Shown: positions 35,634 to 44,280 of the stretch, piece by piece
Layout: each line of letters starts with the position of its first letter
Position numbering within the stretch: position 1 is the first letter of the stretch
Assembly (NCBI RefSeq): GCF_016405855.1
Contig: NZ_JAEFCA010000001.1
Span: forward strand, 1,298,372-1,362,371
DNA: 64,000 nt
Direction: 5' to 3'
Origin: Flavobacterium sp. IB48
Lineage (GTDB): Bacteria; Bacteroidota; Bacteroidia; Flavobacteriales; Flavobacteriaceae
Program-made: the position numbers and the translations under genes
Notes under the pieces: model-generated
The model's database searches: none
The model's input: the letters and a program-made list of their open reading frames with translations, nothing else
What the model was told of the DNA's origin: nothing

Positions 35634-38033
35634 ATGAAAAACTCAAAACTAACTGCATTGTTTTCTGCTCTTATGTTTGGATTTTTAGCAGTTCCAAATG
35701 CTAACGCTCAAATCCAAAATGCAGATGTATTAAATGCTCCAATAGATATCAGTAAAGATTTTCAGAACTATCTGAATACTTTTTATTTTGCAGACGAACT
35801 AGCTTCTTTTGATCCTGCAACAGGAAAAGGAACCATCAAATATTTAAGATACAATTACAAAACACGTCAGGCTTTCAACAACATGATGATGAAACCAGAC
35901 GTAGAAAAAGCAAACGAATTTCCAACAACGGAATACGCAGAATCTCCTGTTTTGCCGTTCGAAATTCAGTTTGTTTCAGATAGAACGGTTCGTATCAAAA
36001 CGACTTCTGGACCGCAATTTCATCCTCAAAAAGAATCTCTAATGTTGGTTGACGGCGTTGCGCCAAATCACCCAGAATTATGGAAATATGCTAAAATTGA
36101 AGGCGGTCACAGTTATACAAGCAAACACGGAAGAGTTGAAATCTTGACAAAACCGTGGCACGTAAAAATCTATGATGAAAAAGGAAAATTGCTGACAAGC
36201 ACACTTCACGATACTGATTTTAAAAACACGTATACTCCAACACTTCCGTTTTCTTACGTTCGCAGAAACAGTGATTATTCAAGAAGTATGGGCGCTGCTT
36301 TCAGTTTAGAACCAGACGAAAAAATATTTGGTTGTGGTGAATCATTTACACAATTCAACAAACGCGGTTCAAAAGTAGTTTTATGGACGGATGACGCAAA
36401 CGGAATCCAAAATGAAACGATGTACAAACCGATTCCGTTTTACATGAGCAGCCGTGGTTACGGAGTTTTCATGCACCATTCTACACCAATTACAGTTGAC
36501 TTCGGAAAATACTTTTCAAGTGCCAACGAAATGTACATTGGAGACGACGAAGCCGATTTGTTTTTCTTTATCGGAGAACCAAAAGACATTTTAGATCAGT
36601 ACACGAATTTGACTGGAAAAGCAGCGATGCCACCACTTTGGTCATTCGGTTTCTGGATGAGCCGTATTACCTATTTCTCAGAAAAAGAAGGACGTGACGT
36701 TGCGAGAGATTTACGTAAATATAAAATCCCAACAGACGTAATTCACTTTGATACAGGTTGGTTTGATGTAGATTGGAGAAACAACTACGAGTTTGCAAAA
36801 TCTCGTTTCCCAGATGCCACAAAAATGATGTCTGATTTAAAGAAAGACGGTTTCCAAGTTTGTCTTTGGCAGTTGCCTTATTTCACGCCAAAGAATACTT
36901 TATTTCCAGAAATTATGGATAAAAACTTGGCGGTAAGAGACAGAAAAGGAAATCTTCCGTACGAAGATGCTGTTTTAGACTTCTCAAATCCAGAAACAAT
37001 TTCTTGGTACCAAGGAAAATTGAAAAAGTTATTCGATGAAGGTGTAGCGGTTTTCAAAGTAGATTTTGGAGAAGCGGCACCGCCAGATGGAATTTACCAT
37101 TCTGGAAGAACTGGTTTCTATGAGCATAATTTATATCCATTACGTTACAACAAAGCGGTTGCAGAAATTACTCAGAAAGAAAAAGGATATACTTTAATCT
37201 GGGCAAGAAGTACATGGGCAGGGTCACAGCGTTATCCTTTACATTGGGGAGGAGATTCTGAAACTACAAATGGAGCAATGTCGGCAGAATTACGCGGCGG
37301 ACTTTCTTTAGGTCTTAGCGGATTTAGTTTCTGGAGTCATGATGTTGGAGGTTTTGCAACTAAATCACCAGAGAATATTTACAGAAGATGGACACCATTT
37401 GGAATGTTCACGTCACACGTAAGAAGCCACGGAGAACCACCTCGCGAACCTTGGTTGTATAGCAAAGAATTCTTAGAAGGATTTAGAAAAGCAGATAATA
37501 TGCGTTACGAATTAATGCCATATATCTACGCTCAAGCAAAAGAAAGTTCTCAAAAAGGTTTACCAATGATGCGTGCTCTTTTTGTAGAATATCCAAACGA
37601 TCCGGGAGCTTGGTTAGTTGATAACGAATATTTATTCGGATCAAGTATGTTGGTTGCACCGCTTTTTGAAGAAGTTGAAGAAAGAGACGTTTATCTTCCA
37701 GAAGGAACGTGGATTGATTATCAAACTAAAAAAGTGTACCAATCTGGCTGGCATAAAATCAAAGCTGGTGAAGTGCCAATCGTAGTTTTAGTAAAAGATG
37801 GAACAGCAATTCCACACATCGGTTTAGCGCAGTCTACAAAAGATATGGATTGGAGCAAATTAACGTTGAAAGTTTACGCAAGCGACAAAACGACTTCGGC
37901 AACAGCCAAAGTATTTTTACCTGAAGGTGATGCAGTACAAGAAATAAAAGTGAACAAAACTGGAAACAATTTTGAAGTAGCTTCAAATCCATTAAACGGA
38001 AAAACCACTTTTAAAACCGAGTGGATTAAATAA
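35634..38033 (+). CDS. GH31 family glycoside hydrolase, probable alpha-xylosidase
   Basis: 799 aa with signal peptide (ending PNANAQ). The catalytic nucleophile is D477 in FKVDFGEAAPPDG and the acid/base is D541 in HWGGDSETT. The KVDFGE motif and FDTGWFDVDWRN resemble the YicI-like alpha-xylosidase branch of GH31. In a xyloglucan pathway it removes alpha-1,6-xylose from the non-reducing end of the glucan. Alpha-glucosidase activity is the alternative. Confidence 0.9.
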   Translation: MKNSKLTALFSALMFGFLAVPNANAQIQNADVLNAPIDISKDFQNYLNTFYFADELASFDPATGKGTIKYLRYNYKTRQAFNNMMMKPDVEKANEFPTTEYAESPVLPFEIQFVSDRTVRIKTTSGPQFHPQKESLMLVDGVAPNHPELWKYAKIEGGHSYTSKHGRVEILTKPWHVKIYDEKGKLLTSTLHDTDFKNTYTPTLPFSYVRRNSDYSRSMGAAFSLEPDEKIFGCGESFTQFNKRGSKVVLWTDDANGIQNETMYKPIPFYMSSRGYGVFMHHSTPITVDFGKYFSSANEMYIGDDEADLFFFIGEPKDILDQYTNLTGKAAMPPLWSFGFWMSRITYFSEKEGRDVARDLRKYKIPTDVIHFDTGWFDVDWRNNYEFAKSRFPDATKMMSDLKKDGFQVCLWQLPYFTPKNTLFPEIMDKNLAVRDRKGNLPYEDAVLDFSNPETISWYQGKLKKLFDEGVAVFKVDFGEAAPPDGIYHSGRTGFYEHNLYPLRYNKAVAEITQKEKGYTLIWARSTWAGSQRYPLHWGGDSETTNGAMSAELRGGLSLGLSGFSFWSHDVGGFATKSPENIYRRWTPFGMFTSHVRSHGEPPREPWLYSKEFLEGFRKADNMRYELMPYIYAQAKESSQKGLPMMRALFVEYPNDPGAWLVDNEYLFGSSMLVAPLFEEVEERDVYLPEGTWIDYQTKKVYQSGWHKIKAGEVPIVVLVKDGTAIPHIGLAQSTKDMDWSKLTLKVYASDKTTSATAKVFLPEGDAVQEIKVNKTGNNFEVASNPLNGKTTFKTEWIK

Positions 38034-38042
38034 AAAAAGTTA

Positions 38043-38101
38043 GCCACGAATTACACTAATTAACACAAATTTGATTCGTGGAAATTAGTGTAATTCGTGG
38101 C
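38043..38101. repeat. Inverted repeat (19-bp perfect arms)
   Basis: GCCACGAATTACACTAATT at 38043-38061 and its exact reverse complement at 38083-38101. Confidence 0.95.
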
Positions 38102-38111
38102 AAAAAAAATA

Positions 38112-38300
38112 GCCACAGATTACACAGATTAAAAGGATTATTACTCTCGCAGATTTAGCAGATCATGCAGATTTTTTTTAATATTTAAAATCAGCTCACT
38201 CGAGCGATAGCGAACAGGCGAAGCAATCTGCCAAATCTGCGAGAGAAAAATAAAAAAAATCCTTCTAATCTTTTTATCCCGATAGCTATCGGGAGTGGCA
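38112..38300. repeat. Nested inverted repeat region
   Basis: Inner arms at 38144-38163 and 38226-38245 (20 bp, one mismatch) enclose a GC-richer core with CTCGAGCGATAGCGAAC. Outer arms AGATTAAAAGGATT / AATCCTTCTAATCT have one mismatch. A perfect CCCGATAGCTATCGGG palindrome is near the right edge, and GCCAC / GTGGC lie at the two ends. It fills the gap between GH31 and GH97. Confidence 0.85.
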
Positions 38301-38323
38301 AAAAAAATATAATACCAAAAAAC

Positions 38324-40330
38324 ATGAAAAACTATCTAGTTCTCCCAGCCGTACTGTTTTCAATAGCAGTTGGCTACAGTCAAAAAACTAAAAACGCTTA
38401 CGAATTGGCATCGCCAAACGGAAAGAATACAATCAAATTTGAGTTAGTAAAAAACGCTCCAAAATATGCAGTTTCTCACGGAAAGACTGAAGTAATTTCT
38501 CCGTCGGATATGGGATTTGTATTGAAAGGAAATGAAGACTTAAGCGCAAACTTTGAAATTAAAGGAGCAAAAACTTCTACGTTTGACGAAACTTGGGAAC
38601 AAGTTTGGGGAGAAAAGAAAAACATTAGAAATCATTACAATCAATTGGTTGTTGATTTACAACAAAAAACTGGAAACAAAAGAAAATTACAAATTCAATT
38701 TCGTGCTTTCGACGATGGAGTTGCTTTTAGATATGTTTATCCAAAACAAAATGTAAAAGACAGTATTTTCATCATGGATGAAAAAACGACTTTCAACTTA
38801 AAAGAAGACGGAAAAGCGTGGTGGATTCCAGCGAATAGAGAAAACCGCGACGAATATCTTTTCAAAGATGCGCCTGTAAGCACTTTAGATACAGTTTTAA
38901 CTCCACTAACAATCGAAAGTAAAAGCGGATTAGCGTTAAGTTTCCATGAGGCAAACCTGATTGATTTTGCAAGTATGACTTTGGTAAATACTAAAGGAAC
39001 AGAGTTAAAATCAGATTTAGTGCCGTGGGCTGATGGAGTAAAAGTTCGTGTAAAAGATTCGTTCACTTCTTCTTGGAGAACGCTTCAAATTGGAGAAAAT
39101 CCGGGAGAATTGATTACTTCTTATTTGGTTTTAAACCTAAACGAACCAAATAAATTAAAGAACACCAACAACTATTTCAAACCATACAAATATTTAGGAA
39201 TTTGGTGGGGAATGCACATCGGGAAATATACTTTTTGGGAGAGTGATAAACAAGGAGCAACTACAAAACACGCCGAAGAATATATCGACTTTACAGCAAA
39301 AGAAGGTTTTCATCATTTATTAATAGAAGGATGGAACAAAGGTTGGACGCCAGGTTGGTATGAAAATCGTATGCACATGTTTAGCTTCACAAAAAGTGCA
39401 GACAATTTCGATCTTGAAAAAGTGGTTGAATACGGAAAGAAAAAGAATATCGAATTAATTGGTTACCATGAAACAGGTTCAAACTTAATTAACTATTTAA
39501 AAGAAGTTGATGAAGGTTTTGCTTTGTACAAAAAACTTGGAATACACACCGTAAAAATCGGTCACGTTGGTTCTAAATTGAATATGAAACAAATGCACTT
39601 TGGACAGTTTGGAGTAAATTATTTCAGATACATTTTAGAAAAAGCAGCTCAATATGATTTAGCCGTTTTATACCACGAATCGATAAAAGATACAGGAGAG
39701 CGTAGAACTTATCCAAACATGGTTTCAAGAGAAGCAGCGCGCGGACAAGAATATAATGCTTGGAGCGAAGGAAATCCGCCAAACCATTTAAGCATTATTC
39801 CGTTTACAAGATTGCTTTCTGGACCAATGGATTTCACACCTGGAATTTTTGATGTTGAGGTAAAACAAGGTTATCCAGGAAAAAGAATTCAAGGAACAGT
39901 TGGGCAACAATTGGCGTTGTATGTGACGATTTATTCTCCGATTCAAATGTTGGCGGATCTTCCAGAAAATTACGAAGGAAAACCAGCTTTACAATTCTTA
40001 AAAGATGTTCCAACAGATTGGGAGGACACTAAAATTCTAGAAGGAAAAATTGGCGAATATATCACAACAGCAAGAAAAGACAGAAATAGCGCCGATTGGT
40101 ATTTGGGAACTTTAACAAATGAAAATCCAAGAAATGTAAATGTTTCATTGTCATTCTTAGATCCAAATGCAACTTACGAAGCACAAATTTATGTTGATGC
40201 TGAAGGAACAGATCAAAAACACAATCCAGAAGCAGTGGCAATTTCTAAGAAAACAGTAAAATCTACAGATTCTCTAAAATTGAATTTAGGTGGAGCTGGT
40301 GGTGGAGCAGTGAGATTTAAAAAATTGTAA
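38324..40330 (+). CDS. GH97 family alpha-glycosidase, SusB-like (probably inverting)
   Basis: 668 aa with signal peptide (to about VGYSQ). GH97 signatures: ENRDEYLFKDAP, WWGMHIGKYTFWES, YHESIKDTGERRTYPNM with Glu at 452, and PFTRLLSGPMDFTPGIF. Retaining GH97 alpha-galactosidases have an Asp nucleophile after the (K)VDF-type strand. Here that strand reads VKIGHVGSK with no Asp, as in the inverting SusB-type alpha-glucosidases. An alpha-glucosidase is not an obvious need for xyloglucan, so its role in the locus is open. A strong hairpin follows. Confidence 0.87.
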   Translation: MKNYLVLPAVLFSIAVGYSQKTKNAYELASPNGKNTIKFELVKNAPKYAVSHGKTEVISPSDMGFVLKGNEDLSANFEIKGAKTSTFDETWEQVWGEKKNIRNHYNQLVVDLQQKTGNKRKLQIQFRAFDDGVAFRYVYPKQNVKDSIFIMDEKTTFNLKEDGKAWWIPANRENRDEYLFKDAPVSTLDTVLTPLTIESKSGLALSFHEANLIDFASMTLVNTKGTELKSDLVPWADGVKVRVKDSFTSSWRTLQIGENPGELITSYLVLNLNEPNKLKNTNNYFKPYKYLGIWWGMHIGKYTFWESDKQGATTKHAEEYIDFTAKEGFHHLLIEGWNKGWTPGWYENRMHMFSFTKSADNFDLEKVVEYGKKKNIELIGYHETGSNLINYLKEVDEGFALYKKLGIHTVKIGHVGSKLNMKQMHFGQFGVNYFRYILEKAAQYDLAVLYHESIKDTGERRTYPNMVSREAARGQEYNAWSEGNPPNHLSIIPFTRLLSGPMDFTPGIFDVEVKQGYPGKRIQGTVGQQLALYVTIYSPIQMLADLPENYEGKPALQFLKDVPTDWEDTKILEGKIGEYITTARKDRNSADWYLGTLTNENPRNVNVSLSFLDPNATYEAQIYVDAEGTDQKHNPEAVAISKKTVKSTDSLKLNLGGAGGGAVRFKKL

Positions 40331-40343
40331 TTATTAATTTCTA

Positions 40344-40376
40344 AAACCCGACAGATTTTCAAAATCTGTCGGGTTT
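40344..40376 (+). terminator. Hairpin after GH97
   Basis: Perfect AAACCCGACAGATTTT / AAAATCTGTCGGGTTT, 16 bp with a one-base loop, but no following T-run. It may stabilise an mRNA end or partly terminate inside the PUL. Confidence 0.7.
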
Positions 40377-40413
40377 ATAAACACAATAAAAAAATTAGTC
40401 CTTGTTCTAAAAA

Positions 40414-42570
40414 ATGAAAAACAGTATTCTTTATATCTTTTTTCTTTTATCTGCTAATTTGATGTTATCGCAGCAAAAGCAATATCCTTTTCAGAATCCA
40501 AATTTAGATACTGAAAAGCGTATTGATAATTTGCTGTCTTTGATGACGCTGGATGAAAAAGTTCAGGCTTTAAGCACAAATCCGTCAGTAAAAAGATTAG
40601 GGCTTATTGGTACAGGTCATGTAGAAGGATTGCATGGTTTAGCTTTAGGCGGACCAGGCGAATGGGGAGGAAAAAATAAAAAGCCATTAACAACAACCAC
40701 TTTCCCTCAAGCGTATGGCTTAGGAGAAACTTGGGATGTTGAGTTACTTCAAAAAGTGGCAAATGTAGAAGGTTATGAAACGCGTTTTGCTTTACAAAAA
40801 TACAATCGGGGCGGATTAGTAGTTCGTGCTCCAAATGCAGATATTGCAAGAGATCCGCGCTGGGGACGTACTGAAGAAAGTTACGGAGAGGATGCCTTTT
40901 TTAACGGAAGTATGACAGTTGCTTTTGTAAAGGGTTTACAAGGAAATAACTCCAAATACTGGCAAACGGTTTCGTTGATGAAGCACTTTTTGGCAAACAG
41001 CAATGAAGACGGAAGAACCTATACATCATCTGATTTTGATGAAAGACTTTGGAGAGAATATTACGCACTTCCTTTTCAAATGGGGGTTGTTGAAGGAGGC
41101 TCGCGTGCTTATATGGCGGCGTATAACAAAGTAAATGGAATTCCGGCAATGGTACATCCGATGCTTAAAAATATTACGCAGAAAGAATGGGGACAAAATG
41201 GTATTATTTGTACCGATGGTGGTGCTTTTAAACTGCTTCTTTCAGATCATAAATATTATGCAGACAAATATTTAGGAGCTGCCGCAGCTGTAAACGCGGG
41301 TATTAACCAATTTTTGGATGAATTTATAGATGGCATTTATGGTGCTCTTTCTAATGGATATTTGAAAGAAAAAGATCTTGATGAAGTTTTGCGCGGGAAT
41401 TATCGAGTAATGATAAAACTTGGAATGCTTGATGCTTCAGAAGAAAATCCATATTCGAAAATAGGAAAAGATAAAGACACAATTGATCCTTGGAAAACAG
41501 AAGCGCACAAAAAAATCGCTTTAGAGGCAACTCAAAAATCTATTGTTTTATTGAAAAATGAAAACGGATTTCTGCCTTTACAAAAAGAAAAAATAAAAAC
41601 ACTTGCTATAATTGGATCTCGAGCAGATGAAGTGCTTTTGGATTGGTACAGCGGAACGCCTCCTTATGTTGTTACACCTTTGGAAGGAATAAAAAAGAAG
41701 TTGGGAAATAATGTTGAAGTTTTAGTCGCAAAAAATAATATCGACGGAAAAGCAGCAGCAATCGCAAAAAAAGCAGATTTTGTAATTATGGTTGTTGGAA
41801 ATCATCCGGTTTGTAATGCTGGATGGGCAAATTGTCCTGTTCCAAGTGAAGGAAAAGAAGCGGTTGACCGCCAATCTCTAACTTTAGAACAAGAAGATTT
41901 GATTAAGTTAGTTTATCAGGCAAATCCGAAAACGGCGGTCGTATTAATGAGCAGTTTTCCTTATGCAATCAATTGGACTCAGGAAAATGTTCCAGCAATT
42001 GTGCATATGGCGCAGAATAGTCAGGAAACAGGAACAGCATTGGCAGATGTATTATTTGGAGATTATAATCCTGCAGGACGTTTAACGCAAACTTGGGTAA
42101 AAGATATTACCGATCTTCCAGATTTATTAGATTATAACATTCGAAATGGAAGAACATATATGTATTTCAAAAAGAAACCATTATATGCTTTTGGTTACGG
42201 ATTAAGTTATACGACTTTCAAATACAATTCGATTGAAACAAGTTCTGAAACTATTTTGAAAAATGAAGAATTAAAAGTAACAGTTTCTATTACAAATACT
42301 GGAAATAAAGATGGCGATGAAGTGGTTCAGCTTTACTTAAAACAATTAGAATCGAAAGTAGAACGACCAGAAAAAGAATTGAAAGCATTTAAGAGAGTTT
42401 TCTTTAAAGCTGGAGAAACCAAAAATGTTGATTTGATTGTAAAAGCAAAAGATTTAGAATATTGGAATACTGGAAAACAAGTGTTCGAACTAGAAAAAAA
42501 TACAATTGAGATTCAGATAGGAAATTCTTCAGATAATATACTTCTGAAAAAGAAAATTTCAGCTAAATAA
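40414..42570 (+). CDS. GH3 family glycoside hydrolase, beta-xylosidase-like
   Basis: 718 aa with signal peptide (ending NLMLSQ). The GH3 N-terminal barrel contains APNADIARDPRWGRTEESYG, a block common in GH3 beta-xylosidases, and nucleophile D268 in IICTDGG. The alpha/beta sandwich follows (LAIIGSRADEVLLDWYSG), and a fibronectin-type III-like domain ends the protein (DGDEVVQLYLKQL). The sequence is far from the other GH3 in this locus, so a different linkage is likely. Beta-xylosidase activity is inferred from the motif. Confidence 0.87.
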   Translation: MKNSILYIFFLLSANLMLSQQKQYPFQNPNLDTEKRIDNLLSLMTLDEKVQALSTNPSVKRLGLIGTGHVEGLHGLALGGPGEWGGKNKKPLTTTTFPQAYGLGETWDVELLQKVANVEGYETRFALQKYNRGGLVVRAPNADIARDPRWGRTEESYGEDAFFNGSMTVAFVKGLQGNNSKYWQTVSLMKHFLANSNEDGRTYTSSDFDERLWREYYALPFQMGVVEGGSRAYMAAYNKVNGIPAMVHPMLKNITQKEWGQNGIICTDGGAFKLLLSDHKYYADKYLGAAAAVNAGINQFLDEFIDGIYGALSNGYLKEKDLDEVLRGNYRVMIKLGMLDASEENPYSKIGKDKDTIDPWKTEAHKKIALEATQKSIVLLKNENGFLPLQKEKIKTLAIIGSRADEVLLDWYSGTPPYVVTPLEGIKKKLGNNVEVLVAKNNIDGKAAAIAKKADFVIMVVGNHPVCNAGWANCPVPSEGKEAVDRQSLTLEQEDLIKLVYQANPKTAVVLMSSFPYAINWTQENVPAIVHMAQNSQETGTALADVLFGDYNPAGRLTQTWVKDITDLPDLLDYNIRNGRTYMYFKKKPLYAFGYGLSYTTFKYNSIETSSETILKNEELKVTVSITNTGNKDGDEVVQLYLKQLESKVERPEKELKAFKRVFFKAGETKNVDLIVKAKDLEYWNTGKQVFELEKNTIEIQIGNSSDNILLKKKISAK

Positions 42571-42593
42571 TTGTAAAAGAATAAAACTTAAAC

Positions 42594-44180
42594 ATGAAAA
42601 AAAGTCTAATTATACTATTTGTTTTTGTTGGTTTGGCAAGCTTTAAATCATTTGCACAAACAACAAACGCTGATTCTCAAAATAGAATTATAAAAGTAGA
42701 TTTCAAAAAAGAAGCTGGAAAATTAAACACCATGTTCAAAGAGTGCATTGGCGCTGGAAGAGCAAATGAAGGTCTTCGTGCAGATTGGCAGGAGCAATTG
42801 GCATTGGTAAAAAAAGAATGCGGTTTTAAATACATCCGCTTTCATGGTTTATTGACCGATGACATGGCCGTTTATCGTGAAGACGAAAAAGGAAATCCAG
42901 AATACAATTACCAATATGTAGACGTTTTGTTTGATTATATTATTAGTCTAAAAGTGAAACCATTTGTGGAATTGGGTTTTATGCCAAATGCTTTAGCAAG
43001 CGGAAAAGAAACCATTTTTTGGTGGAAAGGAAATGTTACGCCTCCAAAAGATTATAAAAAATGGGAAAATTTAATTAAAAACTTAACTCAGCATTTCACA
43101 GAAAGATACGGAGCAGAAGAAGTAAAAACATGGTATTTTGAAGTTTGGAATGAACCAAATTTATCTCCAGGATTTTGGACAGGAACGCAAGCAGATTATT
43201 TTAAATTATATGAATATAGCGCTAGAGCAATAAAAAGTGTAAACGCAGCCTATAGAGTTGGCGGCCCAGCAACGGCGGGAGCAGCGTGGGTTCCTGAAAC
43301 AATTGATTTTTGCGCAAAGAATAATGTGCCAATGGATTTTGTTTCGACACATACTTACGGTGTTAAACACGGATATCTGGATGAATTTGGAACGTCAGGA
43401 ACTATTTTAAGTCAGGATGAATTTAGCGTAAGCGGTGATATTTTAAATTCAAGAAAACAAATTGCAACTTCGGCTAAACCAAATTTAGAATTGCATTATA
43501 CCGAATGGAGTACCTCTTATACTCCTGCAGATCCAATTCACGACAGCTATCATTCGGCAGCGTATATTTTACAGAAAATAAAACAAGTTGGAAACGCAGC
43601 AAACTCAATGTCGTATTGGGTTTTTACGGATATTTTTGAAGAAGCAGGGCCAAGATTTACGCCTTTCCACGGCGGTTTCGGATTATTGAATACGCAGGGA
43701 ATTAAAAAACCGGCTTATTTCTCTTATTATTTAATGAATAAATTAGGAGAAACAGAACTTCAAAATTCTGATAAAGCTTCTTGGACTTCTAAAAATGCAA
43801 AAGGAGACGTTCAGGTTTTATTGTGGGATTTTACGAATACGCATCCAGGAGATAAAGAGCTAAATCAAACCTATTACATTAAAGATCTTCCATCAAAAGA
43901 AAAAGGAAAAGTCAAAATTGAAGTGGACGGAATGCAAAAAGGAAAATATGTATTGGAAATTTACAAAGTTGGATACAAAGTAAATGACGCTTACGCAGAT
44001 TATCTAGCAATGAATAAACCAAGTCAGTTAACACGTCAGCAAGTCAATTCAATAAAAGAGAAAAATAACGGAGTGCCAATTACAACAGAAAAAATTACAA
44101 TTGACGCAAAAGGAACTTTCAGCAAAGAATTCAAAATCAATGAAAATGATGTTGTAATGCTGAATTTGATTAAACAATAA
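42594..44180 (+). CDS. GH39-like glycoside hydrolase, probable beta-xylosidase
   Basis: 528 aa with signal peptide (ending KSFAQ). A TIM barrel has acid/base E187 in EVWNEPNLSPGFW and nucleophile E304 in LHYTEWSTSY. IRFHGLLTDDM and VSTHTYGV are typical of GH39. The family includes beta-xylosidases and alpha-L-iduronidases. It lies 23 bp after the beta-xylosidase-like GH3, so the two may act on the same beta-xylosyl linkage. Confidence 0.8.
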   Translation: MKKSLIILFVFVGLASFKSFAQTTNADSQNRIIKVDFKKEAGKLNTMFKECIGAGRANEGLRADWQEQLALVKKECGFKYIRFHGLLTDDMAVYREDEKGNPEYNYQYVDVLFDYIISLKVKPFVELGFMPNALASGKETIFWWKGNVTPPKDYKKWENLIKNLTQHFTERYGAEEVKTWYFEVWNEPNLSPGFWTGTQADYFKLYEYSARAIKSVNAAYRVGGPATAGAAWVPETIDFCAKNNVPMDFVSTHTYGVKHGYLDEFGTSGTILSQDEFSVSGDILNSRKQIATSAKPNLELHYTEWSTSYTPADPIHDSYHSAAYILQKIKQVGNAANSMSYWVFTDIFEEAGPRFTPFHGGFGLLNTQGIKKPAYFSYYLMNKLGETELQNSDKASWTSKNAKGDVQVLLWDFTNTHPGDKELNQTYYIKDLPSKEKGKVKIEVDGMQKGKYVLEIYKVGYKVNDAYADYLAMNKPSQLTRQQVNSIKEKNNGVPITTEKITIDAKGTFSKEFKINENDVVMLNLIKQ

Positions 44181-44220
44181 TTTCAGATAAAACCACAAAC
44201 ATAAAAGCAGTATTAACTTG

Positions 44221-44259
44221 ATTTAAAGATGACGTGTGAGGAATCAAGGATCTTTAAAT
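44221..44259. other. Short inverted repeat
   Basis: ATTTAAAGAT at 44221-44230 and ATCTTTAAAT at 44250-44259, in the 100-bp gap between GH39 and GH3. Confidence 0.5.
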
Positions 44260-44280
44260 TCAAAAAACACCTAACTATCT

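Noticed and set aside
35519..38300. Inverted repeats considered as insertion sequence ends or CRISPR
   Set aside because: No transposase or target duplication, and no regular repeat-spacer pattern.
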